A stretch of DNA of 35,837 bases from the NCBI GenBank assembly GCA_020725025.1, contig DYFV01000055.1, positions 1 to 35,837 on the forward strand. Reading direction: 5' to 3'. Shown here piece by piece: positions 25,639-35,837 of the stretch. The translations under genes were made by a program, and so were the position numbers. Each line of letters opens with the position of its first letter. The stretch's first letter is position 1. Source of the stretch: Azoarcus sp. (GTDB taxonomy: Bacteria > Pseudomonadota > Gammaproteobacteria > Burkholderiales > Rhodocyclaceae). The notes below the pieces were generated by a model. That model made no database searches and was not told the origin of the DNA. It saw nothing but the letters and a program-made list of their open reading frames with translations.

Positions 25639-25661
25639 CCACCCGGCGCGATGCCGGGTGG
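25639..25661 (+). terminator. Hairpin after the HAD gene, possible terminator
   Basis: CCACCCGGC (25639-25647) pairs perfectly with GCCGGGTGG (25653-25661) around a five-base loop, 21 bases after the HAD stop. No T tract follows, so termination would need help or be weak. Confidence 0.4.
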
Positions 25662-25709
25662 GGAGCAGGCGTGCGGCCTGGGGCAGAACACCCAGCATTC
25701 CCCATGATC

Positions 25710-25724
25710 GGGTAAGGTTTACCC
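25710..25724. promoter_or_regulatory. Candidate operator upstream of the oxidase
   Basis: GGGTAA-GGT-TTACCC is a perfect six-base inverted repeat with a three-base centre, about 215 bases before the oxidase ATG. Its size fits a dimeric regulator, perhaps a metal sensor, but the regulator is not identified and no gene for one is adjacent. Confidence 0.35.
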
Positions 25725-25937
25725 ACTCCATGACTGCGGGTAGTCCCCATCGGCCGGACGCCCGCACGCCCTACTGCGCGGCAGTCGCGAACGCGCCGCT
25801 GTTTTCCTCGGCCCGCGCTCCGCCAGTGGCATGCTCCATGCAATCGATCTCGTGCGAGACGGATGACCCGACGCCACTGCACCGGCTGGCCACAACCGGT
25901 CATCCGCCAGCGTCATTCGAGCAAAGGTCGAACAACC

Positions 25938-28802
<2,865 letters not shown>

Positions 28803-28835
28803 GCGCGCCTCACGGCCAACAGGGAGACTGCCGCC

Positions 28836-29843
28836 ATGCAAAGGTTCTCGAGTCACGCGATCCTCGCGCTGGCCGCCGCCATCCTCCCCGCCGTCGCCCT
28901 GGGCCACGCCGATCACGGCGGTCGAGGCACCCGTGCTGCGGCGGCCCCAGTCGTCGAATCGCCCTGGGGCGCGGACTACTTCCCCAACGTTCCCCTGATC
29001 ACCCAGGACGGTGAGACCGTGCGCTTCTTCGACGATCTGATCGAAGGCAAGGTCGTCGCCATCAACTTCATCTTCACCACCTGCTCGGAAGCCTGCCCGC
29101 TGGAGACGGCCCGGCTGCGCGAGGTGAAGCAGCTCCTGGGCGATCGGGTGGGACGGGACATCCATTTCTACTCGATCTCGATCGACCCGCTGAACGATAC
29201 GCCGGCGGTGCTCAAGGCCTACGCCGAGCGCTTCGACACGGGCTCCGGCTGGACCTTCCTCACCGGCAAGCCCGACGACATCGTCCTCCTGCGCCGGAAG
29301 CTCGGCCTCTATCTGGCCGACATCGCGACCGACTCGAACGACCACAACCTGAGCCTCATCATCGGCAATCAGGCGACCGGCCGCTGGCAGAAGGCCTCAC
29401 CCTTCGAGAATCCGGCCGTGCTCGCGCACCAGCTGGGCGGCGCGCTGCACAACTGGAAGCACGCGAGCGTGCAGCGCAACGACTACGCGCAGGCGCCGAC
29501 GCGGCTGCGCCCGGTCTCGCGCGGCGAGCAGCTCTTCCGCACCCGCTGCGCCGCCTGCCATACGGTGGGCGCGGACGAGGGTTCGCTCGCGGCCAAGCGC
29601 CGCATCGGACCGGATCTGGCCGGCGTCACCAAGGTGAGGGAGCGGGCCTGGCTCATCCGCTGGCTGAAGGAACCCGACCGCATGCTGGCCGAGAAGGATC
29701 CGATCGCCACCGCGCTCTTCGAACGCTACAACCGCGTGCCGATGCCCAACCTGCGGTTGAACGAGGTCGAGATCGAGGCGCTGATCGCCTATCTGGAAGG
29801 CCAGGCCAGCCCTGCGGCACGGGCCGCGTCCCTCGCCAATTGA
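28836..29843 (+). CDS. SCO/SenC copper chaperone fused to cytochrome c
   Basis: A 335-residue exported two-domain protein. After a signal peptide (about residues 1-25) comes a SCO1/SenC thioredoxin-like domain (about 45-205) with the copper-binding CSEAC motif (Cys83, Cys87) and the distal ligand His170 in DSNDHNLS. A class I cytochrome c domain follows (about 225-325) with heme motif CAACH (238-242) and likely axial Met303 in VPMPNL. SCO proteins deliver copper or manage thiols for copper enzymes; the fused heme could carry electrons. ATG 28836 has AGGGAGA eight bases upstream. It sits 33 bases after the oxidase gene and probably serves it: copper loading, electron transfer, or both (inference). 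Confidence 0.92.
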   Translation: MQRFSSHAILALAAAILPAVALGHADHGGRGTRAAAAPVVESPWGADYFPNVPLITQDGETVRFFDDLIEGKVVAINFIFTTCSEACPLETARLREVKQLLGDRVGRDIHFYSISIDPLNDTPAVLKAYAERFDTGSGWTFLTGKPDDIVLLRRKLGLYLADIATDSNDHNLSLIIGNQATGRWQKASPFENPAVLAHQLGGALHNWKHASVQRNDYAQAPTRLRPVSRGEQLFRTRCAACHTVGADEGSLAAKRRIGPDLAGVTKVRERAWLIRWLKEPDRMLAEKDPIATALFERYNRVPMPNLRLNEVEIEALIAYLEGQASPAARAASLAN

Positions 29844-29922
29844 CGCGCCGCTCCGCCCCGTCCGCCGCTCCCGAACGACCCCACACTTGCCGCGGGTCTG
29901 GTGCACCGCCGCCGGCATGGGC

Positions 29923-29928
29923 TATGAT
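29923..29928 (+). promoter_or_regulatory. Possible -10 element of pcnB
   Basis: TATGAT, five of six consensus bases, 35 bases before the pcnB ATG. The -35 region is weak. Confidence 0.4.
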
Positions 29929-29963
29929 TACGCGCTTATGTCGTCCCTCCCTTTCACGCCCCG

Positions 29964-31322
29964 ATGATCCGCAAGTTGCTGCGCAAGGTATTCCGCCGCG
30001 CCGCCGACCCCGTCAACAACGAGCCCGCCCTGGTGCCCGTGGAACAGCACGGCATCCGCCGCGAGCAGATCTCGCCGGTGGCGCGCAAGGTGTGCACCGT
30101 CCTGCAGGAGAACGGCCACAAGGCCTTCGTGGTGGGCGGAGCGGTGCGCGACCTCCTGGTGGGGCATCCGCCCAAGGACTACGACGTCGCCACCAGCGCG
30201 ACGCCCGAAGAGGTCCGGGCGCTGTTCCGCCGCTCGCGCATCATCGGGCGGCGCTTCAAGATCGTGCACGTGATGAGCGGGCCCGAGACGATCGAAGTCT
30301 CGACCTTCCGCGCGAGCCAGGCGGCCGAAAACGCCGAGACCGACGAGCACGGCCGCGTGCTGCGCGACAACGTGTTCGGCTCCCAGGCCGAGGACGCCAC
30401 GCGGCGCGACTTCACGGTCAACGCGCTGTACTACGATCCGACCACCGAGCAGATCGTCGATTACCACCACGGGGTGGCCGATCTCAAGCAGAAGACGCTG
30501 CGCATGATCGGCGACCCGCGCACCCGCTACCGCGAGGACCCGGTGCGGATGCTGCGCGCGGTGCGCCTGGGCGCCAAGCTGGGCCTCACCATCGACCCGG
30601 CCGCGCGCCAGCCCATCCGCGAGATGGCGGTGCTGCTCGAGAACGTACCCGCGGCCCGCCTCTTCGACGAGATGCTGAAGCTGCTCTTCTCCGGCTATGC
30701 GGTGAAGTGCCTCAAGCAGCTGCGCGAGGAAGGCCTGCACCACGGCCTGCTGCCGCTGCTGGACGTGATCCTGGAGCAGCCCCTGGGCGAGCGCTTCGTG
30801 TGGCTGTCGCTGGAGAACACCGACCAGCGCGTGCGCCAGGACAAGCCCGTGTCGCCGGGCTTCCTCTTCGCCACCCTGCTGTGGCACGAGGTGCTCGCCA
30901 ACTGGGAGGCGAGAAAGCGCGACGGCGAGCACAGCCAGCCGGCCCTCTTCTCGGCAATGGACGAGGTCCTCGACGCCCAGGCGGGCAAGCTCGCGATCAC
31001 CCGCCGTATCGTCGGCGACATCAAGGAGATCTGGGCGCTGCAACCGCGCTTCGACCGGCGCTCGGGCAAGATGCCCTACCGCCTCATCGAGCAGCCGCGG
31101 TTCCGCGCCGCCTGGGACTTCCTGCGCCTGCGCGCGCAGTCGGGCGAGATCCCGCAGGAGCTGCCGGCGTGGTGGGACGAGTTCGCACATGCCGGACACG
31201 AGGCGCGCGAGGCGATGCTGCGCGCCGCGCCCGAAGCCGAGAGCCCGGCGCGCAAGCGCCGCCGCAAGCGCCGCAAGCCCTCCGAGAGCGGCGCCGACAC
31301 CGCCACCGCCCACGCATCATGA
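29964..31322 (+). CDS. pcnB: Poly(A) polymerase I PcnB
   Basis: A 452-residue polynucleotide adenylyltransferase, which adds 3' poly(A) tails that promote RNA decay. The nucleotidyltransferase core has GGAVRDLLVG and the metal-binding DYDVAT, then EVSTFR, RRDFTVNALYYD and RYREDPVRMLRAVRLGAKLG, which fit PcnB rather than a CCA-adding enzyme in this context. The C-terminus is a basic arginine/lysine tail (KRRRKRRK), useful for RNA binding. The ATG at 29964 is used; an ATG at 29938 is in another frame. Its stop overlaps the folK start by four bases. Confidence 0.94.
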   Translation: MIRKLLRKVFRRAADPVNNEPALVPVEQHGIRREQISPVARKVCTVLQENGHKAFVVGGAVRDLLVGHPPKDYDVATSATPEEVRALFRRSRIIGRRFKIVHVMSGPETIEVSTFRASQAAENAETDEHGRVLRDNVFGSQAEDATRRDFTVNALYYDPTTEQIVDYHHGVADLKQKTLRMIGDPRTRYREDPVRMLRAVRLGAKLGLTIDPAARQPIREMAVLLENVPAARLFDEMLKLLFSGYAVKCLKQLREEGLHHGLLPLLDVILEQPLGERFVWLSLENTDQRVRQDKPVSPGFLFATLLWHEVLANWEARKRDGEHSQPALFSAMDEVLDAQAGKLAITRRIVGDIKEIWALQPRFDRRSGKMPYRLIEQPRFRAAWDFLRLRAQSGEIPQELPAWWDEFAHAGHEAREAMLRAAPEAESPARKRRRKRRKPSESGADTATAHAS

Positions 31323-31822
31323 CCTCTTCCGCCGCAGCGGCGCGCTGCGCCTACGTCGCACTCGGGGCCAACCTCGGGGATGCGGCACGCGCCGTGCGCG
31401 CGGCCTTCGATGCGCTGGCGGAGCTTCCAGACACCCGCCTGCTCGCACATTCCGGCCTCTATCGCACCGCCCCCGTAGGCGTCACCGGCCAGCCCGACTA
31501 CGTCAACGCGGTGGCGGCGCTCTCCACCCGGCTGCCTGCCGCAGCGCTGCTCGACGCACTGCTCGCCATCGAGTCCGAGCGCGGACGCACCCGCGACTAC
31601 CACCAGGCCCCGCGCACCCTCGATCTCGACCTGCTCCTCTACGACGACGAGGTGATCGCGACGCCGAACCTGGTCGTCCCGCACCCGCGCATGCACGAAC
31701 GCGCCTTCGTGCTGGTGCCGCTGGCCGAGATCGCCCCCGATGCCCGCATCCCCGGCCACGGACGGGTAGCCGACCTGCTCGCCCACGTGCAGGGTCAGGA
31801 GATCGAACGGATCCCCGGCTGA
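31319..31822 (+). CDS. folK: HPPK, FolK
   Basis: A 167-residue 6-hydroxymethyl-7,8-dihydropterin pyrophosphokinase of folate synthesis. The start AYVALGANLGD, the YRTAPVGVTGQPDYVNAV pterin-binding segment, the RTLDLDLLLYDD magnesium site and PHPRMHERAFVLVPL are all conserved. The ATG overlaps the pcnB stop (ATGA), the classical pcnB-folK arrangement. A short N-terminal Ser/Ala stretch precedes the first strand. Confidence 0.95.
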   Translation: MTSSAAAARCAYVALGANLGDAARAVRAAFDALAELPDTRLLAHSGLYRTAPVGVTGQPDYVNAVAALSTRLPAAALLDALLAIESERGRTRDYHQAPRTLDLDLLLYDDEVIATPNLVVPHPRMHERAFVLVPLAEIAPDARIPGHGRVADLLAHVQGQEIERIPG

Positions 31823-31837
31823 CCGCGCCACGCTGCC

Positions 31838-32221
31838 ATGACGACCCTGCTCACCGGCTTCCCGGCCGCCTTCTCCGGCATTCCGGTCTGGGTGCAGACG
31901 GCGGCGCTGCTGACTGCCTCCAACGTCTTCATGACCTTCGCCTGGTACGGACACCTGAAGACCATGCAGTCGAAGGCGTGGCTCGTGGCCGCGGTGGTGA
32001 GCTGGGGCATCGCGCTCTTCGAGTACCTGCTGCAGGTGCCCGCCAACCGCATCGGCGCGACCGCGCTCTCCCTCCCCCAGCTCAAGATCATGCAGGAGGT
32101 CATCACCCTCCTGGTATTCGTACCCTTCGCCGTGCTGTACATGAAGCAGCCCCTCAAGCTTGACTATCTTTGGGCGGCCTTGTGTATGCTTGGCGCGGTC
32201 TATTTCATCTTCCGCAGCTGA
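31838..32221 (+). CDS. DUF486 small membrane protein
   Basis: A 127-residue protein with four predicted membrane helices (about 15-35, 45-65, 85-105, 108-126), matching the DUF486 family in pattern: NVFMTFAWYGHLK early, EYLLQVPANRIG in the middle loop and LWAALCMLGAVYFIFR at the end. It resembles small DMT/EamA-type transporters. Function unknown. The ATG at 31838 is 15 bases after folK, and the next gene begins 14 bases after its stop, so all four genes are probably one transcript. Confidence 0.87.
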   Translation: MTTLLTGFPAAFSGIPVWVQTAALLTASNVFMTFAWYGHLKTMQSKAWLVAAVVSWGIALFEYLLQVPANRIGATALSLPQLKIMQEVITLLVFVPFAVLYMKQPLKLDYLWAALCMLGAVYFIFRS

Positions 32222-32235
32222 GAAGCGAGAGGACA

Positions 32236-32877
32236 ATGGCGCAGGACATGCTCGAGAAGGCTCGCTACATCGTTGTCGAGGGGCCCATCGGGGCGGGCAA
32301 GACTTCCCTCGCCCGCCGGCTGGCCGAACGGCTGCAGGCGCAGACCGTGTTCGAGCAACCCGAGCGCAACGCCTTCCTGGCGCGCTTCTACCAGAACCCG
32401 GATCGCTGGGGCCTGGCCACCCAGCTTTCCTTCCTGTTCCAGCGCATCGATCAGCTCGGCGGGCTGCAGCCCGCGGAACGCGTGGTATCCGACTTCATCC
32501 TGGAGAAGGACCCCCTCTTCGCCGCGCTGAACCTTCCCGAGGACGAGCTGGCGGTCTACCAGCGCATCTTCGACAGCATGAAGCCGCCCGCCCCGCAACA
32601 GCCGGATCTCGTCATCTACCTCCAGGCCAAGCCCGAGACCCTCATCGAGCGCGTACGCCGGCGCGGCATGGAGGCCGAGCGCCGCATCACCGAGCTCTAC
32701 CTCGAGCGGGTGGCGGAGCGCTACGCGCAGTTCTTCTACCAGTACGACGCGGCACCGCTCTTCATCGTCGACGCCGAGATCCTGAATCCGATCGAGCAGG
32801 ACGACGACTTCGACCTGCTGCTGGACCGCCTGCGCAACATGCGCAGCTACAGGGAGTTCTTCGGCTACGCCGCATGA
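32236..32877 (+). CDS. Deoxynucleoside kinase (dNK/dGK family)
   Basis: A 213-residue deoxynucleoside kinase. The P-loop [14 protein letters not shown] is at residues 15-28, [29 protein letters not shown] follows, and the DRx-like segment [14 protein letters not shown] and the lid [13 protein letters not shown] complete the family pattern. It salvages deoxynucleosides by phosphorylation. In this gene neighbourhood it is a regular betaproteobacterial partner of folK and panB. The ATG at 32236 has AGAGGA (32228-32233) two bases upstream, a short but workable spacing; a longer frame inside the DUF486 gene is rejected. Confidence 0.88.
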   Translation: MAQDMLEKARYIVVEGPIGAGKTSLARRLAERLQAQTVFEQPERNAFLARFYQNPDRWGLATQLSFLFQRIDQLGGLQPAERVVSDFILEKDPLFAALNLPEDELAVYQRIFDSMKPPAPQQPDLVIYLQAKPETLIERVRRRGMEAERRITELYLERVAERYAQFFYQYDAAPLFIVDAEILNPIEQDDDFDLLLDRLRNMRSYREFFGYAA

Positions 32878-32879
32878 CG

Positions 32880-32938
32880 GGGTGTGCGGCGTGTCGCCGT
32901 CGCACACCCATGCTCTTGTGCATTGCCGCATTTTGCGG
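32880..32938 (+). other. Two hairpins between the kinase gene and panB
   Basis: GGGTGTGCG (32880-32888) pairs perfectly with CGCACACCC (32901-32909), three bases after the kinase stop codon. A second small hairpin, CCGCA with TGCGG (32926-32938), follows. Neither has a T tract. They may mark the end of the pcnB transcript or form part of the panB leader. Confidence 0.4.
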
Positions 32939-32968
32939 AACACTCCCTCTCCTTCTCAGGAGTCCCCC

Positions 32969-34637
<1,669 letters not shown>

Positions 34638-34745
34638 CGCGAGACAGTTGCGTCCGGCGGCGCTTCGTTACAAGCTATGCCATGTGGCGCTCCCCGGGGG
34701 GTGCGGGAGCATGCCGCAATCAACAACAAGACGGAGGGAAAGGCG

Positions 34746-35192
34746 ATGACTACCACGACCGTGCGGCAGATCCTCGAACAGAAAGGCGCCGGGGTCCACT
34801 CGGTTTCCCCGGGCGTGAGCGTCTATGAGGCGCTCGCGGTGATGGCCAAGCACGACATCGGCGCCGTGCTGGTGATCGACCAGGGACGGCTGGCCGGTAT
34901 CTTCACCGAGCGCGACTACGCCCGCAAGCTGGTGCTGAAGGGCTTGAGCTCGAAGGAAGCGACCGTGTCCGATCTCATGACGCCCAACGTGTGCACGGTC
35001 ACGCCCTCGCACACCATAGACGAAGTGATGAGCACCATGACCGAGAACCGCTTCCGTCATCTGCCGGTGGTCGAGCGGGGCGAGATCGTGGGCATCGTGA
35101 CCATCGGCGACGTGGTGAAATCGGTCATCGACCAGCAGCAGGCCACGATCCGTCAGCTGTCGAACTACATCGCCGGCGACATCGCCACCTGA
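34746..35192 (+). CDS. Tandem CBS-domain protein
   Basis: A 148-residue protein made of two CBS domains (about 10-65 and 75-135). Each ends in the typical strand-helix pattern (GIFTERDYARK and GIVTIGDVVKSV), and MTPNVCTVTPSHTIDEVM opens the second. CBS pairs bind adenosine nucleotides and act as energy-sensing modules; stand-alone versions are common in betaproteobacteria and their targets are mostly unknown. ATG 34746 has GGAGGG seven bases upstream. The upstream 108 bases contain no clear promoter. Confidence 0.9.
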   Translation: MTTTTVRQILEQKGAGVHSVSPGVSVYEALAVMAKHDIGAVLVIDQGRLAGIFTERDYARKLVLKGLSSKEATVSDLMTPNVCTVTPSHTIDEVMSTMTENRFRHLPVVERGEIVGIVTIGDVVKSVIDQQQATIRQLSNYIAGDIAT

Positions 35193-35236
35193 ACCCCCGC
35201 CGGCCCGGACCACCCGGGCCGCGATCGACCGAGGAG

Positions 35237-35737
35237 ATGCGCGTGCCACGCCGCATTCCCCGCCTGCTGCTCACCGATCCGCTGACCCAGTGGAGCGAGC
35301 TGGCGCTCAAGACGACCGAAATGCTCACCGCCGCCGTGGAGGTGATCGGACACCGCACCGATCGCATGGTGCGCGCCGGCCCCCTGCCCGGCGAGGACGA
35401 CCAGCGCGAATTCACCCTCATGGGCCAGGAAAAGCTCGAGGCCGCGGCGGAGTCCGTCACCGCCATGACCGCGCACGCGCTGGAGACCCAGCAGCGCCTG
35501 CTGACGAGCACCCTGCGGCACATGATGAACGGATCGACCGCGATGCTGTCGCTCGCATCGAGCCGTTCGCCGGAGCAGGCGCGCAGGAACCAGGCGAAGC
35601 TCCAGCGCGCCCTCACCCGCTCGGCGCTGTCCGCCTCCCGCCTCACCAGGGTGCCTGCCGCCCTCGCGCAAAAGGGGCTCGGACCGATTCACTCGAGAGC
35701 TACCGCCAACGCGCGCCGACTCGGCAAGAAGGGCTGA
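35237..35737 (+). CDS. Phasin-like PHA granule-associated protein
   Basis: A 166-residue helical, basic protein that resembles betaproteobacterial polyhydroxyalkanoate granule-associated phasins: the VIGHRTDRMVRAGPLPGEDDQREFTLMGQEK stretch (split here as VIGHRTDRMVRAGPLP and REFTLMGQEKLEAAAES) and the late GLGPIHSRATANARRLGKK are characteristic in my memory of that family. Phasins coat PHA granules. It has no signal peptide. ATG 35237 follows GAGGAG directly; a longer frame would overlap the CBS gene. No phaC, phaA or phaB is in the window. Recognition rests on recall, not a search. Confidence 0.72.
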   Translation: MRVPRRIPRLLLTDPLTQWSELALKTTEMLTAAVEVIGHRTDRMVRAGPLPGEDDQREFTLMGQEKLEAAAESVTAMTAHALETQQRLLTSTLRHMMNGSTAMLSLASSRSPEQARRNQAKLQRALTRSALSASRLTRVPAALAQKGLGPIHSRATANARRLGKKG

Positions 35738-35790
35738 AGCCGCACGCCCGCTCGGGCGCCGGCCGCACGCGCTTCCCCTCCCTCGGGTAG

Positions 35791-35801
35791 TGTTCTGAAC
35801 A
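35791..35801. promoter_or_regulatory. Short perfect palindrome near the right edge
   Basis: TGTTC-T-GAACA is an 11-base palindrome in the gap after the phasin-like gene. It may be an operator for a gene beyond the window or chance; it does not fit the usual LexA box spacing. Confidence 0.25.
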
Positions 35802-35805
35802 GTGT

Positions 35806-35825
35806 GCAAAAGCCCGGAGGGGCTT
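35806..35825 (-). terminator. Possible terminator facing leftward
   Basis: AAGCCC (35810-35815) pairs with GGGCTT (35820-35825) around GGAG. Read on the minus strand the stem is followed by TTGC with a short T run (TTTT including the stem end), so it could end a leftward gene entering from beyond the window. The stem is short. Confidence 0.3.
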
Positions 35826-35837
35826 GCAGAGAGGGGT

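Larger units (their letters stand above)
25618..25937 (+). other. Intergenic region upstream of the multicopper oxidase
   Basis: This 320-base gap holds no convincing gene. It contains a strong hairpin at 25639-25661 just after the HAD gene and a perfect small inverted repeat at 25710-25724. No promoter with both hexamers in good form was seen before the oxidase. Short open frames on both strands look random. Confidence 0.6.

Noticed and set aside
29840..31822. One long frame covering pcnB and folK in a single reading frame
   Set aside because: Only its last 167 codons encode folK; the earlier part is antiphase to pcnB and has no motif. The folK ATG at 31319 overlaps the pcnB stop as expected.

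Overview
The window reads as chromosomal DNA of a high-GC Gram-negative bacterium, most likely a betaproteobacterium (perhaps Rhodocyclales-like). That placement is inferred from gene order and protein character: the purM / PerM-type permease / hda / HAD phosphatase / pcnB / folK / deoxynucleoside kinase / panB / panC order, an endonuclease-type MutL, a PHA phasin-like protein and a YqaA-type membrane protein. No rRNA, tRNA, CRISPR array, transposase or phage gene was seen.

Layout. (1) 1-1732: a small HTH regulator with a good intrinsic terminator, then a divergent pair, a COG0731-like radical SAM protein and queD. (2) 1763-7693, minus strand: a tightly packed probable operon purN, DUF3108 protein, rsmB, secreted PLD-like nuclease, MscS channel and fatty acid desaturase, most joined by overlaps of a few bases. 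(3) 7858-12202: mutL, a YqaA-family membrane protein and aidB. (4) 12203-15322: a structured leader that resembles a c-di-GMP-I (GEMM) RNA, a subtilisin-type autotransporter, and def. (5) 15329-17250: a DUF6279-like lipoprotein and divergent miaA. (6) 17269-21819, minus strand: a membrane-fusion protein, an RND pump and a small unrecognised protein. (7) 21960-25617: purM, with a clear terminator, divergent from perM-hda-HAD. (8) 25938-29843: a 954-residue multicopper oxidase followed by a protein fusing a SCO/SenC copper-chaperone domain to a c-type cytochrome. (9) 29964-35737: pcnB-folK-DUF486-deoxynucleoside kinase, panB-panC, a CBS-domain protein and a phasin-like protein.

Most of the window is core metabolism and RNA/DNA maintenance: purines (purN, purM), queuosine (queD), folate (folK), pantothenate (panB, panC), RNA modification and processing (rsmB, miaA, pcnB), mismatch and alkylation repair (mutL, aidB) and replication control (hda). 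The accessory elements are the oxidase/SCO-cytochrome pair, which sits inside the conserved purM-to-panC backbone and may be a periplasmic copper-dependent oxidation module of unknown substrate; the protease autotransporter with its possible riboswitch; and the RND pump. The oxidase pair is the best candidate for an undescribed system.
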